DNA from: Bugula neritina
Lineage: Eukaryota > Bryozoa > Gymnolaemata > Cheilostomatida > Bugulidae
DNA: 64,000 nucleotides
Direction of reading: 5' to 3'
Assembly: GCA_964035545.1 (NCBI GenBank)
Contig: OZ037773.1
Coordinates: 4,633,251 to 4,697,250 of the forward strand
The position numbers and the translations under genes were made by a program. Below are positions 14,056-27,600 of this stretch, piece after piece. The notes beneath the pieces are model-generated. The model worked only from the letters and a program-made list of their open reading frames with translations, was not told the origin of the DNA and did no database searches. Numbering within the stretch: the stretch's first letter is position 1; each line of letters starts with the position of its first letter.

Positions 14056-17000
14056 TTCTCTTAGACAACCAGTTCTCTTTGCATGTAGCATCCAGCCTAT
14101 TGGTTAGCAGTTGCCAGCTTGACACTAATTCTTGATTATTATTACACATTATACTCTACTATACACCTACAGATATGAATTCTATTGTTTTCTTACTATG
14201 TTGGTATCTTGAGATATTATAACAAATTAAATACTAACTTTACGTTGATTGTGACTTTTCATTCATGCATGGGTTAACAAAAGTTTCTTACAAAGATGTT
14301 TATTGAAAAAAACCTTGGTGAAAAACTGATTCTACATATATATTATGTTTAAAAGAAATAATGACTATATATAATTATGTTTCACAAACTTTTCTTTAAA
14401 TCAATACCAAGTTGAGTAATGAAGAATTTTAAATTTTAAATAAACATTGCAAAAATTTATATCTGTATTATATTATCTAAAATGACAAACAAACTTTTAA
14501 ATTTAATCTATAGGCTAATTTTAAACTTTTATAAATATTTTATCAGCTGCGTGTGTGTGATATTTACAAACATTCTGAACAAAATACTTAACTAAATCTT
14601 ATGCATTAAAATGAAAGTTACATCAGACCTTTTTCACCTATTTGAATTGATGAGGAATCTGAAATAATTTATCTTTTTGCAATCTATTCACTTCTTGACG
14701 ATGTATATAATGTATGTTTATTTCACATAATGTCAGCCAAATTCTAACTTAAATTGAGAAAACAAAATAAAAGTGGTTTGGTTTTGAATTAGTTTTCACA
14801 AATTTCAAAATTGGTAATTCTCAGATTGTTTTTTAAAACTGGATCATCACATATAATGTACATATATACATGTAAAGTTGTTTAACTTTTAATATGCAAA
14901 TTGTGGAATGTTGTAAAATGTTGGTTTACTCAGAAACAGCTATACCCTGTCAAAGTTTGTTTCACTGCCATCATGTAAGCTTATTATGTCATCCTATCTC
15001 ATACAGAACCCGTTCAAAAGTATTTTCAGCTGGATCTTCATAATTGATAAAAATAAAGTCGATATGTACTTCAGCAGTATAAGCGGTATTCTGCATCGTA
15101 TAAGAACATAATTTGCTGATGAACATGTTTAGAATTACTGAGCTATGTTTTGCCTTCTTTTCAACAGTCTTAGATGATCTAGCAGGGGCTTTCTATACTA
15201 TAGAACAATGATTTGCAATAATTATTGCCACAATAGAAACTATAATATTGTTGAAAATAACAGCGCCTTCATTTTGGTTCTGGTCACTCAATTGGTGTTT
15301 AGTTTTCTCAATTATATAATTTTTATTCTAAACAAAGAGTGTTTCTCACAAATAAAATACTTTCTCAATAATTTATCACAATGTCTTTTTATGATTGTGT
15401 ATATAGGAATTGATTGGCTGGAATGCAATTTTATATTAAAATAATGGAAAAGTATATAATATATATATGCTTTTCTAATTTCATTTTTATCAAGCGTATA
15501 ACAAAAAAAAAGAGTTATTTCTGTGCATGTTCTGATCATAGAAATATTAACTATTGTAGAAAGACCTATAAGACTGTTGAAAATATAAAAATTTGTTTTA
15601 GATTATGCAGCTGTAATTTTGAATGATCTTTCAGTGTTATATGGCATATATTATACACAGATTAATCAACAAACTAGTCTTTAATCAAACAGCTGCATTT
15701 CATAACTGATATTTAGTAAGGGCATTGCATGTTTACAGTAGACATCAGCTGGTCATAATAACAAGATTCTCATTATATAATACAATTATAGGAAATCTAC
15801 AACATATAATATGTATACGGATAATAACATTATTTCATCTGTGTTGATTGTAATGACTATATTATTATATGAATTAATATTGTAACTAATGCTCTGTTGC
15901 TTCCTTTCCAATCTATTTCTGAAAATAATTATCATGGAAACCTTATTATATTTTGAATATATTGTCAAAGCTTTAGAGACATACATTTAATATGCTTAAT
16001 ATTGATATAAGCTGCAAACATATTGTTACAGAACTGTTTGAATATATATATATATAATCTATCTATACCATCAAAGCAGATAGTGACATATAGTTGGCAA
16101 TGATAAACAATGAAGGTGGTCTACTTTATACGATGCATGATATATGATTTATTGTTTGAATTTTTACAAAATTACGCGGCAGTAAGCAATTCGGGTCTTT
16201 TTTACAGAACACTTTCTTAATAATGAGCATGACGAATATATAAGTGCTTTTACTCGTGGCAGCTATAATATATATAATATAATATAATATGTAATATGGC
16301 CTAAAGAGACGTATGTACTTGTTGTTTTTACCATCACCTTTTTGTTAAGAGTATAAATTAGTGAACATTGAGTATTCTTAAACTCGATTTACCAGTGAGC
16401 TGTATTGTAAGTTATATACCTATAAACTAAAAGGGTAATACTCATTAAATAATAACAGTCATTATGCTAAAAAATTCCTAATATATGGAATGTTGTAAAA
16501 TTTTACCATTAAAGATGTCTAAAATGGTTATTATCTTAGTAATTTATACTCAGTTTTGCAGATAATATATATGTACCTACCAATTTGAGCTATAACATGT
16601 TGATGTACTATTAATAAAATTTGTTCTTTAACTTAACAAGCAGTTATATTTGTTATTTTTAGTCATCTCATAAAGTTATTGAATGCTTTGATATAAATTA
16701 TTGTTGCTTATGTCTAAAATGAATAAATCATAGAATTATCAACATTACATACATTATGTACAGTGGCATACGATTATTAAACAAACAGAAGTGCAGGAGT
16801 TTCTAGTTTTGTTTAATTTTTAATTCTTTATTCAAACTTTAGAAAAAAAAATTTATCCTAAAATTTAAAAAAAAGACAAAGTTTGTTTGCTAAAAGAAAT
16901 TCAAAGTCACCCCAAAACCTTTCATCTGACATAAGAAATTGAGATAAATAACAAACCAGATGCATTCTATTTACACTACAAAATTTAAGTTGAAAAAACA

Positions 17001-17159
17001 TTAGCTACACAAAGCAAATAGGCAACGGCAAAAATAGAACATTATCTCAAACATATAAACGTAAATGTAACGAAATGGTTTTAAAGACATTAAATAAAAT
17101 GCTAAATCCATGCTCAGATGAAAGGTTAAGGCTGTTTGAAACATAATTTTTTGCTCTTC
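14056..17159. other. Intergenic, AT-rich, no gene supported
   Basis: About 3.1 kb with no splice-consistent exon. Several 60-80 residue frames (15,208-15,986) have no recognisable motif. An ATGAAGGTGGTCTAC at 16,110 faintly recalls the signal exon but lacks its hydrophobic run and donor. Confidence 0.5.
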
Positions 17160-18082
17160 CTATAAAGCATCTTTTTTCCAGCATTTACATATTCCTCCAC
17201 GACTACATTTTGGCTTAGAGTAAACTTTGCCCGGGCACTGGCTCTTAGTGCAGGTCTTGCGACAAAGCCATCTGAAAAGACCAGCATCTGCTGCTGAGGC
17301 TGTAAAAAAATATAATTAGCATTCATAACTCTGTCAACAGATCTTCATGTTTATTTTCCTGGTGTTAAATGAGTCATTTCATGTTGATTGTAAGCAAGCC
17401 AGCATTTTAAAAAAAGAAACCAAAAACTATGCTTCCAAAATTTATGAAAGTTCTAATTGGGGTGCTAATTTCACGGAGTGCTATATAGTTACACCAAAAA
17501 AATATTAAAGCAAATCTCTGCACCCTGAAACGCCTTCGGCTGTTGACAAAAAAATTAAAGCATTAAATTTATTTATTGAACAAGACTGGCTATTTACTTA
17601 TCACAAATTGTAACTCTAAAATTGCTATATTTTGTATTTTGTTTAAAATATCAGAACCTGTAATGTTGCAGTTTTAGAATTATTGCAGAAGAGCTAATTA
17701 AAGTGAAGCCTTTTTTTATTCAACTAACATTCAAATCAGAATTATGTATTGATATATTTTTTGTAATTCATCAAAAAATAATGTTTAATGCAGTCTATAA
17801 GTAAAATGAAGGAATTCAAAAAGTGCTTTAAAATTAGAAATAATATGACACTATTATATATGGAAGTAATATAAACAATGATTAAATATATTATGTAAGG
17901 TTTTTAAAGCTATTATAAGATTTCAGGCTAACATAACTGTATGAAAGGGAGATAATTATCTATTAATGATATGGTTTTATAATGAGGGTTGACAAAACAG
18001 ACAATAATTTTGTTGTCTTTGGTAACTCACCCAATAAGCCGATGACTAGCATTTTAATGGCAAGTAAAACAAGAACCCTCAT
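17160..18082 (-). CDS. Six-cysteine defensin-like secreted peptide 2
   Basis: Coding exons 18031-18082 (52 nt) and 17160-17299 (140 nt), minus strand, donor gtgagt, acceptor tttttacag. The 63-residue product has signal MRVLVLLAIKMLVIGLL, linker ASAADA, then GLFRWLCRKTCTKSQCPGKV and a basic remainder ending KCWKKDAL. Cys spacing is C-X3-C-X4-C-X9-C-X5-C-X-C: the last three intervals echo gene 12,331, and the second is one residue longer. Net charge is strongly positive. The 5' UTR exon donor is near 18558 (gtgagc) and TATATAA near 18620-18628. It is a divergent relative of peptide 1 by signal exon, gene structure and Cys number; whether it folds as a true defensin is open. Confidence 0.75.
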
Positions 18083-18640
18083 AGTTCACTGATTTCTGTA
18101 AAAGTATAGGTATATCTTATATAAGATATGTTGATATATATTTGTATATACCTATAGAATGAAAAATATAACAAATCTCTGAATAAAAATAATTTTTATT
18201 AAAGTTTCTAAAAAAAGCATTTACCAGATCATATTTAGATGATGTCTATTTAAAATTCATACAATAAAACAATATTGCAAAAAGGTGCTTTTTCATATCA
18301 GATGATTACTATCTTTGATTGAAAAAAATGTTCTTTTCTTTCGATTTCAGGTTGTCAAATATAGATTTGCATATGTCATGGTGGAAATGATTTGTGTTTA
18401 GCATGTTTCAACTTACATAATATAATGTGGAAAGATATATTAAACATTTGCAGTTGCCTATAACATGAAATATATGAAATTAAATATATATACTCGCGTA
18501 AATTATGAAATACAAAGAATGTGATGTCTACAGTTAATATGAGTTAGCTCACTTGCAGATATTCTCTGCTTCGAAGACCTCTCAACATATAAAAGTACCT
18601 AAAACTCTAGCTAGAGCGTTTATATATCATTTTTGGTGTC
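18083..18640 (-). promoter_or_regulatory. 5' intron, UTR exon and TATA box of defensin-like gene 2
   Basis: Minus-strand GATATATAAACG near 18620-18628 and a probable untranslated exon ending about 18560 in ...ATCTGCAA before gtgagc. The sequence round the TATA resembles 14040-14060 of the sister gene. Confidence 0.45.
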
Positions 18641-18796
18641 TTATTATCAAGTTACGTTGAGATTACTATATGTGGCTTTCGTTGATTGGTCATAATATGC
18701 AAACTGAAGAAATATTATTGGCCAAATATTTATAGTATGTTATACCTATGATAGCTCAGATGCTCTGATTAGTAATTGTTTTTAATATACATATGT

Positions 18797-19125
18797 GTTC
18801 TGTGCTGATGAGGGGACAAATCCCAAAACAGCTGCTGTCCACAGATTGAGATATTACGCTATCATTCAATGCTCAGCAATGACATTAAATGATTGAGCAC
18901 TCTCACCATGGTCACAAACTCAAGCTGCTAGCATTTAGCAATGCTCATGACTCCTAGGTGACCCCTAGAGTCACTTGAGCACTCTGGCTTGGGTTTACAC
19001 ACCTTTTAAATATGCTTTAGTAAAACTATAAGTTTTACTATTGCGAAGGTGTGGGCCATGGTACTCTGTTCTGTGCTGATAAGGGGACAAATCCCGAAAG
19101 AGCCGCTGTCCACGTTTGAGTCTCA
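18797..19125 (-). repeat. Dispersed 290-bp repeat with overlapping ends
   Basis: Inverted relative to 11,514. The motif TTCTGTGCTGATGAGGGGAC...CTGTCCACAGATTGAG occurs at the start (18,798-18,850) and again, diverged, at the end (19,067-19,120), so this copy holds one and a fifth monomers. Confidence 0.85.
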
Positions 19126-19371
19126 TTAATATAAATAGGATATGGTAAGTGAGCTAATCCATCTATAATGCATGTCGCTCTTAGTGTCTTTGGGGAGGCA
19201 GTGTACATGCAGGTGGCGCATCATAATGAAAAGGTAGCTATGACTGATGCCTTAGTAATGTGTTATATTATGAGATCCTACTTTAAACATATGGTGTGAA
19301 TTATAGTCCTTATTATATGAACAGTATAGTGCTGAATTTATTATGCAATAAAATATGTTAAAAATTAGAAC

Positions 19372-19520
19372 TGTATATGTGTGCGGTTGTATGTGTTTGT
19401 ACATGTGTGCGTACATGTGTGCATACATGTGTGCGTACATGTGCATGTACGTGTGTGTGTGCGTGTGTGTGTGCGTGTGTGCGTGTGTGCCCGTGTGTGC
19501 GCATGTGTGTGTAAAACTAG
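19372..19520. repeat. (TGTGCGTACA)/(TG)n alternating purine-pyrimidine repeat
   Basis: Near-perfect alternation over about 140 bp (ACATGTGTGCGTACATGTGTG units then TGTGTGCG). The Cys/Val/His frames over it are shadows. Confidence 0.9.
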
Positions 19521-20970
19521 AAAGATGTGCTATGAAGTATGCAGGGTACCTCATCAACTTTATTATTTCAAACACACTAGCTACCCTGGTTTAGTTTTTA
19601 TTCCTACTGCAGTACAAGAATTTGGTTAAGGTTAAATATTTATATCCCTTCTATTCATTTTCTCATACATTGCAAGTAAACAAAGTGCATTATGCTGGGA
19701 ATATGCTATTATATAGAATATTACCCAAAATCTCAAAATGCATGTAGCCGAGATGTGTGTTAGCCGTAAGGTTTACTTTTTTCGACTTGCAGATGAGACC
19801 CTCAACAAATTTCTTATTGACCAATTTGGTGACCCCATTCACCATATCTCTTTTATTCATACAATAATTGGCACCAGCATTTCCTTGCCATCTCATAATT
19901 TCTGACTTTAGTATTGTAACCAATAATAAAATAAAGTAAAAAACCTACATATCACCGAATGCGTGTGTGTGTGTGCGTGTATAACTGTGTTCATTATCAT
20001 ATATGAGATGCAGCAACTATAATATCATGCTATATAATACAAATAGGCATGTAACTATATGCAAGATTGAAAAATAGCATCTAAACAGTAAAAAAATAAA
20101 CATGGCAATCTTTAATTTAAGCTTGAAAATCACAGCAATTAATTACCAATCGATATAATGTATTATTTTTAGTTTCATGTGTATACATCTGAATAACATG
20201 ACAATAAAGTTTACTATTTATGGTATATATTTGGTAATTTCTTAAAGTTTTCTAAACCAAACATTTAAATTAATAAAACTCTCATTCTAAACTTAAAATA
20301 AGATGTGATACAATAAATTGTAAATATCCTAATAACACTATTTTATTGTGAAGGGTTTATGATTGCTTGTAATAACAGTTCTATGTCATATCAGATATTT
20401 TACCTTCAGAATTTCAAAGAGAACCAATCTGCGTCTATAAGAATAAAATTCTCTACACTATAAAAGCTGATGCATTCTCTGTATATAAAGTAGAAAGAAC
20501 TGGTGTATGCATTGGTATATTGTTTATATTCTGATATATGTCAGGTAATGCTAGGTTTGTAAGGGGTTTAGCATCTTTAAATTTGTTGATACCAAAAATG
20601 GTTTTGGCTGCTCCGTAGTTGGTTAAATGCAACATAAGTGACTATATTGATTTGAATACATTCTATAACATGTCTAAGAGAATTGCAGAAAGAATTTAGG
20701 AGTTATGTTATTCAGGGTACGTAATTTTACCTAAAGACAAAAAACAAATAGAGAGTACAACTCCTTGTAATTGATAGAAATAAATAATGCGAAAACTCCT
20801 TTATAATAATGCTGCCAATTTATGCCAGCTTATTATAATTGAATCATAGAAATTCTGAAAGCAATATATTCTGCATTGTGTCTGGTGTCTTATTGCATAT
20901 TATGCGCTTCCTGTTACATTAGAATGCCTTTTATTTATAAAACAACAATTTTAGGTAATGAAAAAAAGCT
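19521..20970. other. Intergenic, one unexplained 78-codon minus frame
   Basis: A minus frame at 19690-19923 reads WQGNAGANYCMNKRDMVNG and continues to a stop. It has a more protein-like composition than its surroundings but no family I recognise and no clear splice sites, so it is not called a gene. Otherwise nothing is seen. Confidence 0.35.
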
Positions 20971-20972
20971 GT

Positions 20973-21140
20973 TTTATTGTGAAAAAAAGAAATTACAGAA
21001 AAAGTTAATCAGCAACTTGAACAAAGTTACTTTTAAAAATTGGTTTAAAAAACAAGCATTTCTTTCAGAGTTTTTTAAAGTAAAGAATGAAGGTCGTTTC
21101 CAAGTCAAAAATAGGCAGCCAAGCAAGTTAGTTAATTACC
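20973..21140 (-). other. Displaced 3' UTR of the broken His-Gly peptide gene
   Basis: On the minus strand 21140-21084 reads GGTAATTAACTAACTTGCTT...GCCTATTTTTGACTTGG, matching the 3' UTR that follows the stop codon of the intact gene at 32,964 (AACCAACTTGCTTGGCTGCC...TTTGACCTGG). AATAAA (plus TTTATT) is at 20973-20978. The matching coding exon lies 7.4 kb away at 28,536-28,716, so everything between was inserted. Confidence 0.8.
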
Positions 21141-21617
21141 GGCTTTCCATGTACCGATCTCAGATCGATCTCGGTGAGATCGATCCATGGAAAGACGCCA
21201 AAGATCGATCTCCGTCGTTCTGAGCTGGTCGGTCTGTGGAGCTCGAACTCAGATCGATCTCATGTCAATAAGACCATGGAAAGACGCCAGATCGATCTGA
21301 GAAGTAGAAAAAGACTGCTCGCTACAATGTTGTCTGCTAATAAAAATGATAACTTGTTGATAATTACTAAGCAAAGTATTAAATAGTTATGATAGTCACC
21401 TTTTCAGATACCAAAACTTTGACTTTCAGCACAATGATTAAGAAAACTCAATTATATGCAGTAGAAGGCAAAAAAAATGCGAGAATTTAAATTGAATTTA
21501 AATGACTATTAAAACTTAGTTTCATTAGCTATTTTCTTTGTAATTTTAAGCCTAACAGTCCTGTAAGTTTATTAATAATCTGCAAGACAGCCATTAATTT
21601 TATATAAGCTGTCTATA

Positions 21618-24600
21618 TAGTGGGGGTGCCAACATGCAAAAATGGGCGGGTGGAGCACATCAATACTAACCTTTGTTGCTATATATCACTGAAAAGCCAA
21701 CATTCTACTGATCTCAGATCTGCAAGTACCTTTTTTGTATCTGGGGGGGTTCTCCCGTGAGAGGGGTGGATATACAGGGGTTCAGCATTTTTCAAGGGGG
21801 GACTATGGAACTCTAAATATTAAATTTTTTGAGTAGTTTAGGTTTGAAATTAAAAATATTTTCAAGAAAGGCTGTACACATATGAAACTTTCTCTAACAA
21901 AATTTTTGACCAAAAATAAAAAAGTGGGCGGAGCCTATAATATGACAAACTACTTTTTTGCATATACCTGATATTCTCTAAACTGCTACTTTTCTGTTCT
22001 AGCATTTAGAATGTTGATTTTTGGTATGAAAATACCCTATTGTGTTCTAATAATGTTCTCCAGTTTTCATTACATTCTGAACTATATAACTTCTTTCCCA
22101 ACCATAACAAATAAAAAAAATAAAACGGGAGTTATCTCCTCCGTTATAAATTATTGCATTTCTACCCAATAATATTGCTCTTTGTTGATAGAAACAACAT
22201 CAGCATAATAAAAATGTATTCTTAGTGTATTTATATTAGCTTATTAGCTTAGTGTATTTATGTTAGCTCATTTTGAATAGAAAATTTGAATAATTCCCCT
22301 TTCACCCAAATTTGAGATTTTTCATCTCTTGAAATTGCCTAATACCCTTGACCTTGACATCATGTAAAGGCAGCATGCTTCAGTATTCTCAGTTCAAGAA
22401 AATGTGAATCATCACATATCATGGTAAGTAAAATCTTATTTTTCTAATATAATAAAACATGTGTTTAAAGATGTCTATTTTATAATCCAACTTTTGATTT
22501 AATTTAGTCTGCTATTGGCTAAAAATACTAATGCTAAAATTCCAAGCATCTAAATTCTAATGCATACTAAAACTTTCTGCTTTGTCTTCTGTTATGCTAG
22601 CATGTATTTACAATCTATGGTGATGTAATTACAGAATTTTGCCAGTGCCAAAGAATTCCTGTACCATTACAGACCAAGCAAATGTGTTTATTGCTGTCAA
22701 GTAACTGATGAAAAAGTGGTTAAAGCCAAGAATATAAGTACAGTGCAAGCAACACTAACTGCAAATGAATTAAGTCAGGTTAGTAGTAAATATCCACCTT
22801 TTCATATTTGTTTTAGTAAACTGCAGCATAAATATTTATTATATATTTAACTTTATAATTCCTTCATATATAAGCCTGTTCATAACCACATTCTAGGTAA
22901 AAAAGAATGAAGATGAAATTGTATATCACAAATCTTGCTATACACACCGCAGAAGAAAGGTGTCAACTCCCACAGTGTCTACAGAACAAGCAGATTCAGA
23001 TCACTCATTTTCCCCAGTAAAGAAAACACGGAGTCAGCAGTATTTGTCATTTGATAATAAATTATGTGTGTTCTGTCAGTCACAAACTTGGAGAAAAGGC
23101 AACCTGGTGGCTTTCTCAACAGACAAAGCTAATTTTAAAATAGAAGAAACTATTGAACAATGCAGCAATCAAGTAATCCGAGGGAGACTGCTTAACATTG
23201 ACCTTGTTGCAGCGGAGGTAAAATATCACAAAAAGTGCTATACTAACTTCATCTATGAAGCAAAATTAAATAAATATTGCCCTTCTACCAGTGGCGGTAA
23301 GAAAAGCTGTGTTCAAGATCCAATTGAAGAAATTTTTGAAGAAATTCGAATTGAGCTAGAACAGGGTAGAGCTTTTAGTGAAGAAGAAATTATCAACAGA
23401 TATCGTGTTTTAACAGATGACAATGAAAGAAGGAGCTACAGCATCATGAGATCGTTCAAATCACAATTTAGTGACAGGGTTTCAGTAATTGATCTTGGAA
23501 AAAATGAAAAAATAATTTTGCATAGCAAATTGAAAGTTCATGATATAATCAATTCATCATATTCATCTAAGATTAAACCACCTAAACAGACTACGGAAGC
23601 AGATAGCATAAAAGAAATATCACATATAATTCGCAATGACATAATAAATGCCTGGAAACAAACAGAAACCTTCAACATATGCTTAGAGAGCTTACAGAGT
23701 GTGATCCCAAATAGTCTCAGGTTATTTCTTGATGAACTTGGAACAAAGGAGCCTGGGAAATCAGCTATTGCACATGATATCATTGCATCAGTGACAAACA
23801 AAATCACCCCTAAGCAAGTTTTATTGGGAACAGCAGTAAGACATTTAACTGGAAGCAAGCAGGTTATTGAGCAACTAAATAAACTAGGCCACAGTTGTTC
23901 ATATACGGAATTGTTGAGATTAGAAACAGCGGCAGCGGTTAATGAAATAAACTCGGCAGTTGATCGTGAAGTTGTGATTCCATCAAATATTCGACCAGCA
24001 TCACATGGCTTTATACAAGCAGCAGCAGACAATGATGATTTTTTGGAAGACACGGTTGACGGAAAGAATACAACACATGGCACCACAATGATTTTGATTC
24101 AGGAAGGTTCTATTGGAGCTGAAATGAAGACAATCATTAGAACTAGAGAAAGATCACTGAGCACTGATTCTTACAGACAGCTACAGGAAATCAAATTTAT
24201 TGAACTTAGAAAACCAAAAATCGATCCCCCAGCTTTTCGAGAATCTAGGGCAATCACAAAACTTAGTCAAGAAACATTGCTGAGTATGAAAAAGTCACTT
24301 GAGGATTCATGTAATCTAAACACAGCATGGCTATTGGCAAGACTTGCCCCAATCAAACTATTTCAATTGGATATAAATCCTTCTACACATAACTGCCCCA
24401 GCTGGAGTAGCTTTAATGTAAGAAATTTGGTTGCCACAGAAGATAATAAAAGATCAGTCATTGGGTATTGCCCAATGATTAATGCACCATCAACAGATCC
24501 ATCAACAATTTATACAATTCTTCTGCAGGTAAAGAAAACTATGGAAGTTTTAAAGCAGAAACATTCAGTAATTACATTTGACCAAGCTATCTACAAGATT

Positions 24601-27600
24601 GCCAAAGAGATTCAATGGAACAAACCAACTGAATTTTCAAACACAATAATTCGAATGGGCGGTTTTCATATCCTGATGAATTACATCGCAGCACTTGGCA
24701 CAATGGTAAAATCAAGCGGCCTCGCCCAAGTTCTTGTGCACAGTGATATATATTCTGAAGTTACAGTAAAACAGGTGCTATGTGGTAAGCATTATAACAG
24801 AGGTGTACGGGCACACAAGATTTTGTATGAGGCAATATCAAGGCAGAAACTAAAATCTCTTTCGGAATGGCTTCAAGAAAATGATCAGTTTGACCCATTA
24901 GATTCTCATAATATTTCCACTGATGATGACTTACGTGAATGGACCACTGTTGCAGATAAAGTTGCTACTGCTATAAAAAAGTTTGATTCTGATACTAAAT
25001 TAAAATCTAACCTTTCAATGTTCTGGAATTCCTACCTTCATGCAGTAGAAGCCATGTTGGGATTTATTCGAGCTGAGCGTAGTGGTAACTGGCAATTATA
25101 TTTGGACAGCATGCAGGCAATGCTACCAGTATTTTTTGCGTATGATCGTACAAACTACTCAAGGTGGCTGCCTATATACCTTATTGATATGCTAAATTTG
25201 CCTGAATCTGCTCCAGAAGTTTATGGAATGTTTGCAAAGGGTTCATTCACCGTAAACAGGACAGGAAAAAAATTTGCAGGTATGGCTCCAGATCAAGTCT
25301 TGGAGCAAACTTTAAACCGAGACAGTAAAACATCTGGAGGTATTATTGACATTAGCAACCACGAAGAAGCTCGGACAAAATGGTTCTTAACTAGTCATAT
25401 CAGAGCCCAACTGCTTTCTTTGCAAAAGGATTTTTGCCAAATAACCTCACAGCCATCAACACTACACAAGGAAGACACAATCATTACAACTATGAAGGAT
25501 GAGATTGATATACAAGCAATTCTTTTTACATTACAGCAGTTTGATGTTGAGTTGTTTAGCAATAATTCAACTGAACTTATCAATATTGCTACTGGAGTAA
25601 GTCCCGATGCGGAGACCTCCTTGTCAATAGTGACTGCTATGGCTCAGGGAGCAGAAACGGCTCAAAAGTTTATTCAAGATAGACTTGTGAATGCAATAAA
25701 ACCATTTTACGCTGCTATTCACCGGCTTAAAATCCCTTCCTTTGACTTTGTGGCTAAATCACTTCAACCGGCCATTAAACCAAAAGTTCCTAAAATATCA
25801 TTTGCTAAACTTCTCATAAGTGCCAAAAGCCGAGAAGTAGATTTGCATACAGTTCTAGAGAAAGAAATTGGTCCCATTCCTCTTGCTCTCTTTTCTGAAA
25901 ACGGACAGATGAGAAAAACATGCAAATCGCAACTAATGCATATTTTGGAACAGAAATATCTTGGAAACAGGGTCTCCAATGATGATAGTCAACTGTCCAC
26001 CAACAAATCCATCATTATTGATGGTATGTGCATACTTCACTCGACAAAAACATCAGGCACTTTTTATAACTACGCTCTGAAGATGTTGGAAATATTTCTT
26101 GAATGTGGCAAAGGATATACAAGGGTTGATGTAGTGTTTGACGTGTATTCTGAAACATCAATTAAAGCACAAGAGCGTATTAGACGGGGTGCCCAACAGA
26201 TGTGCTCTATTTCCATTATTCATGACAACGTGCCTGTTCCTAAAAACTGGAGTGCTTTTCTGAGCAATATTCACAACAAAAATGAGTTGGTAGATTACTT
26301 AGTGAAGGTGTGGAGTAGACATATTAAGAAAATTCCAGCTGGTACATTTTTAGTGTGCAGTGCCAAAGAAGTCTGTGTTCTGCAAAACAACTATCGTTAC
26401 AATTGTAACAAATTGAAATCCAATCATGATGAAGCAGACACGAGATTAATCCTTCACGCAGCTGATGCACTGAGTGATTACGATTTGGTAGTAATAAGAT
26501 CAGTAGATACCGATGTTGCTATTATTGCGCTTCACCATCTTAGTAATGTTTTAACTGAGCAGGCTAAAAAAGATGGAGTAATTTTTGTTGGAATGGGGAG
26601 TCACAGAAGATATATATCTCTTTCTGAATTGGCCAAAAACATTCCACAAAAAGTTCTCAAGAATCTGTTATCACTCCATGCACTTACAGGTTGTGACTCA
26701 GTAAGTTCTATCTTCCGAATATCTAAAAAGCGTGCTTTGGAGGTACTTGAAAAGGGAAGCTATAATCTGTCTTTAGGTTCTGATGATTGGTCCCCATTAT
26801 CAGATGAAACATACTTGGAGTGTGAACGATTTGTCTCTAACCTGTACGGCGCCTATGATGATATCACTGAAGCAAGATATAAAATATTGGCTTTAAAAAA
26901 TGTCTCCAGTGAAGCACAGCTACCACCTAGCAGGAATTCCCTAAAATATCACGTGAAACGAGCCAACTATCAAGTTACACTTTGGCAGCTTGCTTTAACA
27001 CCTATTTTACTTCATCAGCCAGTTTTTGACCATGGTTGGGATACTAACTTGACTCCAATAAAATATGATTTTGAGAGCAATGCAGATGTGATTTTAACAG
27101 CATGTAAATGCAAAAAAGCAGGCTGTAAGAGTAAAGCATGCAAATGCAAGCGCCTGATGATGAAATGCTGTGGTTTATGTGAATGTTTCGATTGCAACAA
27201 CAAAAGTGGTCAGTCTTCTTTTTCAAACGAAGAGCCTAATCATGATGATGATGGCAACAAAGACAGTTCTGATGAAGAATTATAATACATTTATTTTGGT
27301 ATATAAACGCTAGAGATAACAAAACTTTGTAATAAAGCTTGATCTATTGTAAATTTAAATTTAAATACTATCTTATTTATAAATAAATACAATTAAAAAT
27401 TTCAACCAATATCTGATATAAAAGAGCATAGTAATTGCTTATGATGCTGAAATCATAATATAACTTTTTTATGAACCATATTTTATGTTACTATACTTAT
27501 GGATAAAAAATCGAATATTAGTGGTCTGTTAATTATTGCTGACACTTAATTTATACAGTAAATATTGAATATTAATAGTATTGATTGTAAGCAATTATTC

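Noticed and set aside
16110-16210. ATGAAGGTGGTC as a further signal exon
   Set aside because: After four codons it loses the hydrophobic pattern and has no donor at the expected place.
19690-19923. 78-residue minus frame with protein-like composition
   Set aside because: No family recognised, no leader, no splice sites; kept only as a note.
23538-27226. Minus-strand frames under the transposase gene
   Set aside because: Shadows of the long plus-strand coding exon.
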